The translations under genes and the position numbers were made by a program. Under the pieces are notes generated by a model. It did no database searches and had not been told where the DNA came from. It saw only the letters and a program-made list of their open reading frames with translations. Below, in pieces: positions 18,528-31,100 of a stretch of 64,000 nucleotides of DNA (position 1 is its first letter; each line of letters begins with the position of its first letter). Origin of the DNA: Dyella humicola. Its GTDB lineage: Bacteria; Pseudomonadota; Gammaproteobacteria; Xanthomonadales; Rhodanobacteraceae. The stretch spans positions 2,852,001 to 2,916,000 of the forward strand of contig NZ_JAPDPC010000001.1 in the NCBI RefSeq assembly GCF_026283945.1. The letters run 5' to 3'.

Positions 18528-19433
18528 ATGAACATTGGCATGATCGGCCTCGGGCGCATGGGCGCCAATATGGCCCAGCGCTTGTTGCAAGGTGGCCACC
18601 AGGTAGTGGGCTTCGATCCTAACGCGCAGGCGCGTAACGATTTGGAGAAAAAGGGCGCCCCGTCGCGCGAATCGCTGCCGGCGCTGGTGACGGCACTGAC
18701 CGCGCCACGCGTGCTGTGGCTGATGGTGCCGGCCGGCGAGATCACCGATAGCACGCTCAATGCACTACTGCCCCTGCTGAAAGCGGGCGACACCGTGATC
18801 GATGGCGGCAATTCCTACTACAAGGATACTTTGCGCCGCGCCCAGCAATTCGCCGGCAAGGACATCGCCTATGTCGATTGCGGAACCAGTGGCGGTGTCT
18901 GGGGTCTGGCCGAGGGCTATAGCATGATGGTCGGCGGCGATAAGGCGGTCGTCGAGCGCCTCAGCTCGATCTTCGAAACACTTGCGCCGGGTAGGGACAA
19001 GGGTTGGAGTCGGGTCGGCCCGGTCGGTTCCGGACACTTCGTGAAGATGGTCCACAACGGCATCGAGTACGGCATGATGCAGGCCTACGCGGAGGGCTTC
19101 GCGATACTCCAGAAAAAAGAGGAGTTTGCCCTGGACCTGCCCGCCATCGCCGAGATCTGGCGCTACGGCAGTGTGATTCGCTCGTGGCTGCTGGATCTTA
19201 CCGCCGATGCCTTGCAGAAGAATCCGCAATTGAGCGGCATTGCGCCCTACGTGGTCGACTCCGGCGAAGGTCGCTGGACGGTGGACGAAGCCATCGAGCT
19301 CAATGTGCCCGCCCCCATCATCACCCAGTCGTTGATCGAGCGGCTGCGCTCGCGCGACAACGATTCGTTCTCCGACAAACTGCTATCGGCCATGCGCAAT
19401 GAATTTGGCGGCCATCCGATCAAGAAGGAATGA
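18528..19433 (+). CDS. gnd: 6-phosphogluconate dehydrogenase, short form
   Basis: A 301-residue decarboxylating 6-phosphogluconate dehydrogenase that makes ribulose-5-phosphate. Motifs are N-terminal GLGRMGANMAQRL, GGNSYYKDTLRRA, and the catalytic GSGHFVKMVHNGIEYGMMQA. It is the short (about 300-residue) type, not the 470-residue enterobacterial enzyme. Short forms are often NAD-linked, though cofactor choice cannot be read with certainty. GAGG 7 nt upstream fixes ATG. It is the third gene of the run starting at 15592 and converges on tkt. Confidence 0.95.
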   Translation: MNIGMIGLGRMGANMAQRLLQGGHQVVGFDPNAQARNDLEKKGAPSRESLPALVTALTAPRVLWLMVPAGEITDSTLNALLPLLKAGDTVIDGGNSYYKDTLRRAQQFAGKDIAYVDCGTSGGVWGLAEGYSMMVGGDKAVVERLSSIFETLAPGRDKGWSRVGPVGSGHFVKMVHNGIEYGMMQAYAEGFAILQKKEEFALDLPAIAEIWRYGSVIRSWLLDLTADALQKNPQLSGIAPYVVDSGEGRWTVDEAIELNVPAPIITQSLIERLRSRDNDSFSDKLLSAMRNEFGGHPIKKE

Positions 19434-19461
19434 GCGCGGCCGGTTCACCGGGCGCCAGGCG

Positions 19462-21510
19462 TCACCTGCCGAGCAAGGCTTTCGCGCGCGCGTAGACGGC
19501 ATCCTCGGTGAATCCGTATTTGGGCAACACCACGCTGATCGGTGCAGATGCGCCGAAGCGCTCGACGCTGATCATGTCGCCATGCGCGCCGATATAGCGC
19601 TCCCAGCCTTGCGATACGCCAAGCTCGACCGCCAATCGTGCACTGACTGACGGTGGCAACACCGCGTCGCGCTTGGCCTGCGGGAGTGCATCGAACAGCT
19701 CCCAGCTCGGCATGGAGACACAGCGCACCGCGATGCCCTCCGCCTCCAGCCGCTCCGCCGCCTTGACGATAAGGCTCACTTCCGAGCCGGTGGCGATAAG
19801 GATCAGTTCCGGCTTGCCATTCTTCGCATCGGCGAGCACGTAAGCGCCTTGGCGCAACCCCTCGGCTGACGCGTAGCGAGTGCGATCCAGCGTGGGCACG
19901 TCTTGCCGGGTGAGCACGAGCAGCACCGGGCGGCCGCGCGTTTCCACGGCAACCCGCCAGGCCACCGCCGCTTCATTGGCATCGGCGGGACGGATCAGCA
20001 CCAGGTTGGGCATGGCGCGCAGGCTGGCCAGCTGCTCTACCGGCTGATGGGTGGGACCGTCTTCGCCCAGGCCGATGCTGTCGTGGGTGAACGCGTGGAT
20101 CACATGCAAGCCCATCAGCGCCGCCAGGCGGAGGGTCGGGCGCATATAGTCGGAAAAGATCAGGAACGTCGCACCGTAGGGAAGCAAGCCACCATGCGCG
20201 GCGATGCCGTTGACGACGGCTCCCATGGCATGTTCGCGCAAACCAAAATGCAGATTTCTTCCCTGCCGGCTCCAGCCTGCCGGATCCGAACCTTGCAGAT
20301 CCTCGCCCTTGGTGGCGTCTGGATTGAAATCGCCCAGCCCTTTCAGCGCAGTCTTGGTCGATGAATCGAGATCGGCGGAACCACCGGTCAGCGCGGGAAG
20401 CCTCGGGGCGATCGCGTTCATGGCCTTGCCGGCGGCATCGCGCGTGGCGATGCCCTTGGCGTCGGCAGGAAAACTCGGGACGTCAGCGTCCCAACCTGCC
20501 GGCAGCTCTCCACGCACCATCCCCTGAAGCTCGGCGTGACGCTCGGGAAACGCCTTGGCGTAGGCGCTCATCCGCTCGTCCCAATCGGTCTGCTGGCGTT
20601 TGCCAAGATCCACCGCGGTGCGGAAGTGGGCAAGCACGTCGTCAGGCACCAGGAAGTCAGGCTCGATGGGCCAACCGAGCTTCTGCTTGGTTTTGCGCAC
20701 ACTCTCCACCCCGAGCGGCGATCCGTGTGCCTTGACACTGTCCTGCTCGGGCGAGCCATAGCCAAGATGCGTACGCACGAGTATCAGCGAGGGTCGGTCG
20801 ACTTCTTCCCGGGCCACGCGCAGCGCATCGTCGATGGCATCCAGGTCGTTACCATCGGCCACTCTCACGGTGTGCCATCCATAGGCCTCGAAGCGGGCCG
20901 CGCGATCCTCGGAAAAGGTCATGTCGGTGCCGGCCGCGAGGGTGACCCGGTTGTCGTCGTACAGGCAAACGAGCTTGCCGAGCTTGAGGTGCCCGGCCAG
21001 GGACGCCGCCTCCTGCGACACGCCTTCCATGATGTCGCCATCGCTTACGACCGCATAGGTGTAGTGGTCGATCACCGCATGCCCCGCATGGTTGTAGCGG
21101 GCGGCCAGCTGAGCCTCCGCGATGGCCATGCCCACGGCGTTGGACACACCCTGCCCCAGCGGTCCGGTGGTGGTTTCAACACCCGGTGTTTCGCCTCGCT
21201 CCGGATGTCCCGGCGTCTTGCTGCCCCACTGCCGAAATTGCTTGAGGTCGTCCATCGAGAGCGCGTAACCGGTCATGTGCAGCAGGCTGTACAGCAACGC
21301 CGAGCCATGGCCGGCGGACAGCACAAAACGGTCGCGATCAAACCACTGCGGGTCTTGCGGGTTCAACTTGAGCCAACGCATCCACAGCACATAGATCATG
21401 GGTGCCGCGCCAAGCGGCAGTCCAGGGTGGCCGCTATTGGCCTTTTGCACCATGTCGACGGAAAGAAAGCGCAGCGTATTGATGCATCGTTGGTCGAGAT
21501 CGTTGGCCAT
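19462..21510 (-). CDS. tkt: Transketolase
   Basis: A 682-residue ThDP-dependent transketolase, normal length. It exchanges two-carbon units in the non-oxidative pentose phosphate pathway. Motifs are [20 protein letters not shown] at the N-terminus, the ThDP/Mg motif [15 protein letters not shown], and [19 protein letters not shown] in the pyrimidine domain. ATG 21510 follows AGGTG at good spacing. It is the last gene of the long minus-strand pentose-phosphate run, 56 bp after pgm. Confidence 0.97.
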   Translation of the reverse strand: MANDLDQRCINTLRFLSVDMVQKANSGHPGLPLGAAPMIYVLWMRWLKLNPQDPQWFDRDRFVLSAGHGSALLYSLLHMTGYALSMDDLKQFRQWGSKTPGHPERGETPGVETTTGPLGQGVSNAVGMAIAEAQLAARYNHAGHAVIDHYTYAVVSDGDIMEGVSQEAASLAGHLKLGKLVCLYDDNRVTLAAGTDMTFSEDRAARFEAYGWHTVRVADGNDLDAIDDALRVAREEVDRPSLILVRTHLGYGSPEQDSVKAHGSPLGVESVRKTKQKLGWPIEPDFLVPDDVLAHFRTAVDLGKRQQTDWDERMSAYAKAFPERHAELQGMVRGELPAGWDADVPSFPADAKGIATRDAAGKAMNAIAPRLPALTGGSADLDSSTKTALKGLGDFNPDATKGEDLQGSDPAGWSRQGRNLHFGLREHAMGAVVNGIAAHGGLLPYGATFLIFSDYMRPTLRLAALMGLHVIHAFTHDSIGLGEDGPTHQPVEQLASLRAMPNLVLIRPADANEAAVAWRVAVETRGRPVLLVLTRQDVPTLDRTRYASAEGLRQGAYVLADAKNGKPELILIATGSEVSLIVKAAERLEAEGIAVRCVSMPSWELFDALPQAKRDAVLPPSVSARLAVELGVSQGWERYIGAHGDMISVERFGASAPISVVLPKYGFTEDAVYARAKALLGR

Positions 21511-21566
21511 GGGACACCTGTAGGGGGGCACGGTGACGCGGTGGATTGTTGCGTGTGTCGCAGCGA

Positions 21567-23215
21567 TTAAGAACTCTTCAGCGCGGCATCCACAATCTGC
21601 TGCGCTTCCTGCAGGATGGATTTCAAATGGGCCTCGTCCTTGAAGCTCTCCGCATAGATCTTGTAAATGTCTTCGGTTCCCGACGGGCGCGCTGCAAACC
21701 AGCCACTGCTCGAGGTCACCTTGATGCCGCCGATCGCTGCGTCATTGCCGGGCGCGCGGTCCAACACCTGCTCGATCGGCTCACCCGCCAGCTGCTTGCC
21801 CTGCACCTGCTGCGGCGAGAGCTTTGCCAGCGCAGCCTTCTGTGCCGGCGTTGCGGGCGCTTCCACCCGGTCGGCATAAGGCTGGCCCAGTGCGCCGACC
21901 AGATCGCCGTAGAGTTCGCCGGGATCGCGTCCACGACGCGCCGTGATTTCCGCAGACAACAGGGCTGCGGTGATGCCGTCCTTGTCGGTGGTCCAAACCG
22001 AGCCGTCCCGTCGAAGAAACGACGCGCCTGCACTCTCCTCCCCGCCGAAACCGAGCGAGCCGCCGAACAGGCCGTCGACGAACCATTTGAACCCTACCGG
22101 CACCTCGTAGAGCTTGCGCTGCAGGCGCATGGCCACGCGATCGATCAGTGCCGTGCTCACCACCGTCTTGCCCACCGCGGCAGCACCACCCCATTTCGGT
22201 CGATGCTGGAACAGGTAATCGATCAGGACGGCAAGATAGTGGTTGGCCACCAACAGACCGCTGCTGCGCGTGACGATGCCATGGCGGTCGTGATCGGTAT
22301 CGCAGGCGAAGGCAACGTCGTACTGGCTCTTCAGTCCGATCAGCCGTTGCATGGCGTAGGACGAAGAAGGATCCATGCGGATCTTGCCGTCCCAGTCGAC
22401 CGTCATGAAGGCAAACTGCGCATCCACTTCTTCGCTGACCACGGTGAGGTCGATCTTGTAGCGTTCCGCGATCGGCTTCCAGTAGTGCACACCAGCCCCG
22501 CCGAGCGGATCGACGCCCAAGTGGATACCGGCGCTGCGGATCGCCTCGAAATCGACCACGCCGCCCAGATCGCCGATGTAAGCGTCCAGGAAATCGTATT
22601 CATGCGTGGTGCCCGCATGGCGCGCCCGACTGAGCGGCACGCGGCGGACGTCCTTGAGCCCACCTTCGAGCAGCGCATTGGCACGATTCTGGATCCAGCC
22701 GGTGATGTCGGTGTCGGCAGGGCCGCCATTGGGCGGGTTGTATTTGAAGCCGCCGTTGTCAGGCGGATTATGCGATGGCGTGACCACGATGCCGTCGGCT
22801 TGCCCTGCCGAGCGTCCGTGGTTGTGGCCGAGGATGGCGTGCGAGATCACCGGCGTCGGCGTGTACTCGCCACCCACGGCGAGCATCGTCTCAACGCCGT
22901 TGGCGGCCAGCACCTCCAGCGCGCTGTCCTGCGCCGGTGGCGACAGCGCGTGGGTGTCGATGCCCATGAAGAGCGGACCATCGATGCCCTTGCTCTTGCG
23001 GTACTCGCAGATGGCCTGAGTGATGGCCAGCACGTGCCACTCATTGAAGCTACGCTCAAACGAACTGCCGCGATGCCCGGACGTACCGAATTGCACGCGC
23101 TGCGTGGGCTCGGCAGGATCAGGTTGCAGATCGGTATAGGCCGCGACCAGTTTCGCCACATCGACCAGTAGGGATGGCGGCGCGGGCTTGCCTGCCAGTG
23201 GACTGATGGTCGTGC

Positions 23216-23219
<4 letters not shown>
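21567..23219 (-). CDS. pgm: Phosphoglucomutase, alpha-D-glucose specific
   Basis: A 550-residue alpha-phosphohexomutase interconverting glucose-1-phosphate and glucose-6-phosphate. [12 protein letters not shown] is near the N-terminus. The phosphoserine loop is [13 protein letters not shown], the metal-binding loop CDTDHDRHG and the sugar-binding loop [10 protein letters not shown]. The phosphate-binding [16 protein letters not shown] is near the C-terminus. The start codon is GTG, overlapping the pgi stop (GTGA), which implies coupling. In this locus it is the obvious link from a GH94 phosphorylase product to zwf. Confidence 0.96.
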
Positions 23220-24900
<1,681 letters not shown>

Positions 24901-24904
<4 letters not shown>

Positions 24905-25989
24905 GATGCGGCCCGCGCAAGTTCTGCGGTCTTGTCCGCAATACGCTGCAACAGCTGCTGCCAGGACGCGACGAAGGACTTTGCGCCATCCTGCTGAAGC
25001 TGGCTGGCCAGCGCGTTCAGATCGATACCGGCCTTCGTGTATGTCGCGAGCACCCTGGTCGCGTCACCACCGTCTTCGGCCATGACTCCTTTCAACGAAC
25101 CATGCTGGCCGAACGCAAGCAGGGTCTTTTCCGGCATGGTGTCGACGGTGTCGGGTGCGGCGAGGGCTTCCACGTAGAGCGTGTCCGATGCGGACGGATC
25201 CTTGGTGCCCGTGCTCGCCCACAACAGGCGCTGCGCCCGGGCACCGGCATCGGCAAGTGCACGCCAGCGCGGCGACGCCAGCATCGCTCGATAGGCCTTG
25301 TACGTCTCCTGCGCCACCGCGATGCCCAACTTGTTGTGCAACTCGGCAGGTACTTTGTCCTTGATCGCCACATCCCATCGGCTGACGAAAACGGAGGCGA
25401 CCGATCCGACGCGCGGGTCAAGCTTGGCCTTCACTCGTCGCTCGATGCCACGCAGATAGGCTTCCGCTGCGGCCAGATATTGCTCACGCGAGAACAACAA
25501 GGTGACGTTGATCGGTATGCCGGTGAAGATCGCCTCTTCGATCGCAGGAATGCCTTCCGGGGTCCCGGGGATCTTCACAAACAGATTCGCTCGCGCGGCT
25601 TGCCGATGGATGTCCTTGGCAGCCTGGATGCTCCCAGCCGAATCGCTGGCCAGCAAGGGCGATACTTCCATCGAGACCCAACCATCACGCTGATCGCTGG
25701 CCGCAAACACCGGCTGGAACAAGTCGGCGGCGCGACGCAGATCCTCCAGCGCCAGCTCCATGAATAGCGCCTCACCCGACAGGCCGGCCCTGGCCTTCTC
25801 ATGGATGCCCGCGTCGTAGGCGTGACCGCTGCCGATGGCGCCATCGAAGATGGTCGGGTTCGAAGTGAGGCCGGTGACCGACAGCTCTTCGATATAACGG
25901 CGCAAGGTGCCGTCGTTGAGGATGTCCCGGGTGATGTTATCCAGCCACAGGCTCTGGCCGAGTTGATGTAGTTGCTGGGTGGGTTTCAT
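24901..25989 (-). CDS. tal: Transaldolase
   Basis: A 362-residue transaldolase of the longer (actinobacterial/cyanobacterial-like) subfamily. It transfers dihydroxyacetone units between sugar phosphates. Landmarks are [26 protein letters not shown], the Schiff-base region [13 protein letters not shown] with the active lysine, and [15 protein letters not shown] 5 nt before ATG lies at the end of the HAD gene, 2 bp upstream. The 3' end overlaps the pgi start. Confidence 0.95.
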
Positions 25990-25991
25990 GG

Positions 25992-26687
25992 TTACTCCGG
26001 TGAAGCATAGGCAGAATCGGCACGAAAGTCGGGCAACGCAAAACGGCCAAGCTCGTCAATATGAGTGACGGTCACGTCGGGCACGGGATCAAGCGTGGAA
26101 GACTCAGCCTGGGCCGCGTAGTGGCCTTGCCGCACGAAAACCGTGGTAAGTCGGTCGCCGAGCTTGTGCTTCATGGCGGCGAGCAGCTTCGGCTTGTCGT
26201 CGACCATCACATAGTGGGGGGCGGGGAAACTTTGCTGGATGGGGTCACTCATGTGCTCCTTGTGCACATAGATGAGCACCCGACCGGCGACCGCCTGCCA
26301 CAAGCCCGATTGATGGATCTTGTGCGGCTGAAACACGATGTCGCCATCCGAAAGAATGACGGTAGTGCCGAGCGTGCCAAGATGTCTGACCGTCTCCAGC
26401 GCGCCGGGGTACAAGCCTTCGGCAAACGGGTAGTCCAACAGGTAGGAGGAAAGCCGCAACAGCGATGGATTGGCCTCGCAGCCGAGTCGAAATTGCTGGA
26501 GCGCGCCGAGATAGTCGGCGTAGCCAAGCCTGTCTCGCAGCTCTTCATAAATCGACCAGTAGCGTTTGCGCTCAAGCTCACCGAACTGCGCGTCAAGTGC
26601 GGCCGTCACGTCAGCGGCGAAGCGATCGTTATCGAACAAGGTGTTGTCGACATCGAGAAGGAACACCACCGGCCCCGTCGTCAGCAC
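25992..26687 (-). CDS. HAD-superfamily hydrolase
   Basis: A 231-residue haloacid-dehalogenase-fold phosphatase. Motif I is DVDNT (Asp12 nucleophile, Asp14), motif II lies near TVILSDGD, motif III has Lys in the HKIHQSGLW region, and motif IV is [10 protein letters not shown] helical cap lies at about residues 20-95. The substrate cannot be read. Its place between zwf and tal suggests sugar-phosphate housekeeping, or cover for the 6-phosphogluconolactonase step that is otherwise absent here; the fold is not that of known lactonases, so the latter is weak. The start is GTG with an excellent GGAGGAG site, overlapping the zwf stop by 7 bp. Confidence 0.85.
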   Translation of the reverse strand: MLTTGPVVFLLDVDNTLFDNDRFAADVTAALDAQFGELERKRYWSIYEELRDRLGYADYLGALQQFRLGCEANPSLLRLSSYLLDYPFAEGLYPGALETVRHLGTLGTTVILSDGDIVFQPHKIHQSGLWQAVAGRVLIYVHKEHMSDPIQQSFPAPHYVMVDDKPKLLAAMKHKLGDRLTTVFVRQGHYAAQAESSTLDPVPDVTVTHIDELGRFALPDFRADSAYASPE

Positions 26688-28066
26688 GGCTTGCTCTCCT
26701 CCGGCTGCGGGTTATGCCAGCCGCCCGGAATGAGGTTGTCTGCGGCTGCCGGACCCCAGCTGCCCGCGTCGTATTCGATCAACGGCACCGCGTTGTTGAG
26801 TATCGGATCGACGACCGACCAGGCGGTCTCGACGGACTCGTCGCTGGTGAACTGGGCGATGTCACCGTGGATGGCCCCCCCCAGCAGGCGCTGGTACGGT
26901 AGCTCGTCATGTTGTGTCTGATGGCGCGCCACCAGTTCCACCGACTCGCCGCGCATGGCCTCGCCCGACTGCTTGACCTGGGCGCCGAGGGAGATGATGA
27001 CTTCGGGACTGACGCGGAAGCGGAAATGATTGGCCTGCGTTGGCATCACGTCGTCGAACACCGCCAACGGTGGATGCTTGAGCGTGACGAACACTTCCGA
27101 ACAGGTGATCGGCAGGCACTTGCCCGTGCGAATATAAAAAGGCACGCCGGCCCAGCGCCAGTTGTCGATATGCAAGCACAGCGCCGCGAAGGTTTCGACC
27201 TGGGAGTCCGCTGCCACACCCTTCTCGTCGCGGTAACCGCGAAACTGGCCCCGCACCACATCTTCAGGACGCAATGGCCGCATGGCGCGGAACAGGCGCA
27301 ATTTCTCGGCGCCCATGGCCACCGGGTCTCGTCCAACCGGCGACTCCATCGTCAGCAAGGTGGTCACCTGCAGCAGGTGGTTCTGTACCACGTCGCGAAT
27401 GGCGCCGGCTTCTTCATAGAATTTGCCACGGCCCTGGACGCCGAAGTTCTCCGCCATGGTGATCTGCACGCTATCGATATAGGTGCGATTCCATACGGGC
27501 TCGAGAAAGGTGTTGGCAAAGCGAAAGTACAGCAGGTTCTGCACGGCCTCCTTGCCCAGATAGTGGTCGATACGAAAGATATCGGGCTCGGCAAAGACTT
27601 CGTGCAAGGTGAGATTCAGGGCCCTGGCGGAGGCCAGGTCGTGCCCGAACGGCTTTTCGATGATGATGCGCGCACCCTTGGCACAGCCGGATCTCGCCAG
27701 GCCCTGGACCACCGTGCCAAACATGCTGGGCGGGATCGCCATGTAGTGGAGAGGATGGCTGGCGTTGCCCAAGGTCTGCTTCAGGCGGTCGTAGGTTGCC
27801 GGGTCGTTATAGTCACCATCGATGTACTGCAGTCGCGCGCAAAGGCGGCTGAAAGCCTCCTCGTCGATACCGCCGTGCCCCTTGAGGCTGTCGCGTGCCC
27901 GCTCCCGCAGCTGATCCAAGGTCCAGTTTGCATACGCCACGCCGATCACCGGCATGTCGAGCTCGCCGGCACGCGTAAGCGCCTGCAGTGCTGGAAAAAT
28001 CATCTTGTGGGCCAGATCGCCTGTCGCACCAAAGAAGACGAAGGCGTCCGAACGAATGGCGTTCAT
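26681..28066 (-). CDS. zwf: Glucose-6-phosphate dehydrogenase
   Basis: A 461-residue NADP-type enzyme opening the oxidative pentose phosphate or Entner-Doudoroff route. N-terminal [18 protein letters not shown] is the dinucleotide-binding motif, and [16 protein letters not shown] holds the active-site His and Lys. A longer in-frame start exists at 28177, but ATG 28066 puts the Rossmann motif at the normal distance. It lies 120 bp after ndvB and may have its own promoter in that gap. The stop overlaps the HAD start. Confidence 0.96.
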   Translation of the reverse strand: MNAIRSDAFVFFGATGDLAHKMIFPALQALTRAGELDMPVIGVAYANWTLDQLRERARDSLKGHGGIDEEAFSRLCARLQYIDGDYNDPATYDRLKQTLGNASHPLHYMAIPPSMFGTVVQGLARSGCAKGARIIIEKPFGHDLASARALNLTLHEVFAEPDIFRIDHYLGKEAVQNLLYFRFANTFLEPVWNRTYIDSVQITMAENFGVQGRGKFYEEAGAIRDVVQNHLLQVTTLLTMESPVGRDPVAMGAEKLRLFRAMRPLRPEDVVRGQFRGYRDEKGVAADSQVETFAALCLHIDNWRWAGVPFYIRTGKCLPITCSEVFVTLKHPPLAVFDDVMPTQANHFRFRVSPEVIISLGAQVKQSGEAMRGESVELVARHQTQHDELPYQRLLGGAIHGDIAQFTSDESVETAWSVVDPILNNAVPLIEYDAGSWGPAAADNLIPGGWHNPQPEESKPC

Positions 28067-28186
28067 CAAAACAATGCCTGTATCGTTGCCACACCATCTG
28101 GCAGGCGGGAACATCGAGCTTGGCTTAGATAACGTTAAGAGCGCGCAAGGACGACATGGCCGTGACGTGACGTGCATCCGAGGCGC

Positions 28187-31100
28187 CTAGACGGCGCGAG
28201 GGAGGCGCACGTCGACGTAGTGATCCCGGCCATCATCGAACAGCAAGATGCACTGGTCCACCTGCGGCCTGCCATCCAGGCTGAGCCTGATGCCGTCAAT
28301 GAGATCGTCCGTGCGGGTAACGGTAATGTGGTAGTCGGTCTCGTGATGTCGGTAGTCCAGCTTGAACGAGGCCCAGTCGGGCGGCAGTACCGGCGTGATG
28401 CATAAGCGCTCGCCCTCCAGGCGAAGTCCCAGCAGCGACTCGACGATCAGGCGATACATCCAGCCAGCCGAGCCGGTATACCAGCTCCAGCCGCCCCGCC
28501 CCACGTGCGGAGGCACGGCGTAGACGTCGGCCGAGACCACATAGGGTTCCACTTTGTAGGTGTCGATCGCCTCGCCGGTCAATCCATGATTCACCGGATT
28601 GATCATGCGCAATAACTCCCACGCACGGGCACCATCACCGAGCTTGGCGAAGGCCATCGTCGCCCAGATCGCTGCGTGGGTGTACTGACCGCCGTTTTCG
28701 CGCACGCCAGGCACATAGCCCTTGATATAGCCCGGATCGAGCTTCGATCGATCGAAGGGCGGATCGAGCAGCTGTATCAGGCCCTCGTCGCGACGCACCA
28801 GGTGCTGATCCAGCGATTGCATGGCCTGCCTGGTACGCGCCTCGCCTGCTGCACCCGAAAGCACCGACCAGCTTTGTGCGATCGAATCGATTCGGCACTC
28901 GTCGTTGCCGGACGAGCCCAGCGGTGTGCCGTCGTCGAAGTAGGCGCGCCGATACCATGCACCATCCCAGGCGTGGGACTCGAGATTGACCTGCAGCTTG
29001 GCTGCTTCGGCCTCGCAATAAGTCGCGAACGGCACGTCGCCCCTGCGCCGCGCGATGGGTGCGAAGCGCAGCAGCACGTCGTAGAGGAAAAAGCCAAGCC
29101 AGACACTTTCGCCGCGGCCATGCTCGCCGACCTTGTTCATGCCGTCATTCCAGTCGCCGGCACCGATCAGCGGCAGTCCGTGGACGCCGCGTGGCGCGGC
29201 GTGCCGAATGGCCCGCACGCAATGCTCATACAAGCTCTCGTGCAATTCCGAGCGAGCCGGCAGGTCGTAATAGGACTCTTCATCCGGATTGACAGGGCGC
29301 CCTTCCAGATAACCGGCACTTTCATCGAGCACGCCATCGTCGCCCGTCGTAAGGACATAGCGGCTGGTTGCCAGCGGCAGCCACAGATAATCGTCGGAAC
29401 AGTGTGTGCGCACGCCCCGATCCAGTGGCGGGTGCCACCAATGCTGGACGTCGCCCTCGACAAACTGGTGGGCCGCACATAGCAACAGGTGCTGCCGTAC
29501 ACGATGCGGACTGGCGTAGATCATCGCCATCGAATCCTGCAACTGATCGCGAAAACCAAACGCGCCGCCGGACTGGTAGTAGCCGCTGCGTGCGAAGAAC
29601 CGGCATGCCATGGTCTGATACATCAACCACCCATTGGCCAGCACATTCACCGCCGGATCGGGCGTCTGCACCTGGACCTTGCCCAGCGTCCAGCGCCAAT
29701 GCATGCGCACCGCGTCGAGCGCTGCGGTTGCCGTGCCCTGTCCCCGCAGTCGCTGCACCATGTCGCTCGCTGCCTTCGCATCACTGGCAACGCCCAGTCG
29801 AAAAATGATTTCGTACTCATCGCCATCGTCCAGCTCGAATGCCAACTGCAAGGCAGCGCACGGGTCCAAGCCTGCGCCGACCTGGCCCGAGAGACGCGCG
29901 TTCGCCATCGCCGCCGGGGCGTGGCGATGGCCATTGCGGCCGAGAAATTCCGTCCGATCGCCGGTGAGAGTCCGCGCATGATGGTGCAGATCAAAGAACG
30001 CCACCCGCCCCGAAAACTCCATGTTGTAGGCATTGCGGGCGAAGATGGCGCCCGTTACCGGATCCGTTTCGGTCACCACATGCATGGCCGTGCGCGAGCG
30101 CAGATCACCCAGCACCCATTCGACGTATCCCGTGGCAGAAAGCCGCCGTGCCCGACCGGACTTGTTGCGTATCTTCAGCACGTTGAACTTGACCGGGGAT
30201 TCCAGATCGACATACGTCCACAGCTCGGTATGGATACCGCGCTCGTCATGCTCGAACACCGAATAGCCAAAACCGTGACGGGTCCGGTAAGGCCCACGGC
30301 CACGTCGCGGCAAGGGCGTGGGTGACCAGTAGTGGCCCGATTGTTCATCGCGCAGGTAGATGGCCTCGCCACTGGCGTCGGTGACTGGATCGTTCGCCCA
30401 CGGAGTGAGGCGAAATTCGTGCGCGTTCTCGGCCCAGGTGTAGCTGCCGCCGCTTTCGGATACCACGCAGCCGAACTGCGGGTTGGCCAGCACGTTGGAC
30501 CAGGGCGCGGGGGTGGGCTTGCCCTCTTCCAGGTCGATCACATACTCGGAGCCATCCGCGCTGAAGCCGCCATACGGATTGGTCAGCGACAGCGCTTCCT
30601 GCGTTGACGAAGGGGGAGATTCAAGCTCCGGCGCGTCGCCATAGCTGCCAGTGATTCTCAGCGGCGCCGGGCGCGTGCGCAGGCGTCGACGGCCCACCTG
30701 CTCCGCCAGGTTGCCCGCATTGTCGAACAGCACGAGGCGCGCGGCCGCCTGCACCAGGATGCGATCTTCATTGGATATCTGCTGGACCGAACGCACGAAG
30801 ATCCCGCCCGGACGATCGATCAGGCTCGCTTCCACGCCCGAGGCGATCAAGCCCATGATCATGTCCTGCAGTTGTTGACGGTAGCCGGCGTGGTCCTCGT
30901 TCCAGACCACCAGATCCACCGTCAACCCCTTGAGCCGCCAATAGGCATGCGCCTGCACCATCTGGCGTACCAGTTCGATATTGGACAAGTCGGCGATATG
31001 CACGAGTGCGATGGGCAGGTCGCCCGAGATCGACTGTCCCCATAGTCCCGATTGGCCGCGACGGTTGGCGCGCAGGATGCCCGTCTCGGCCCGCAAGGTG

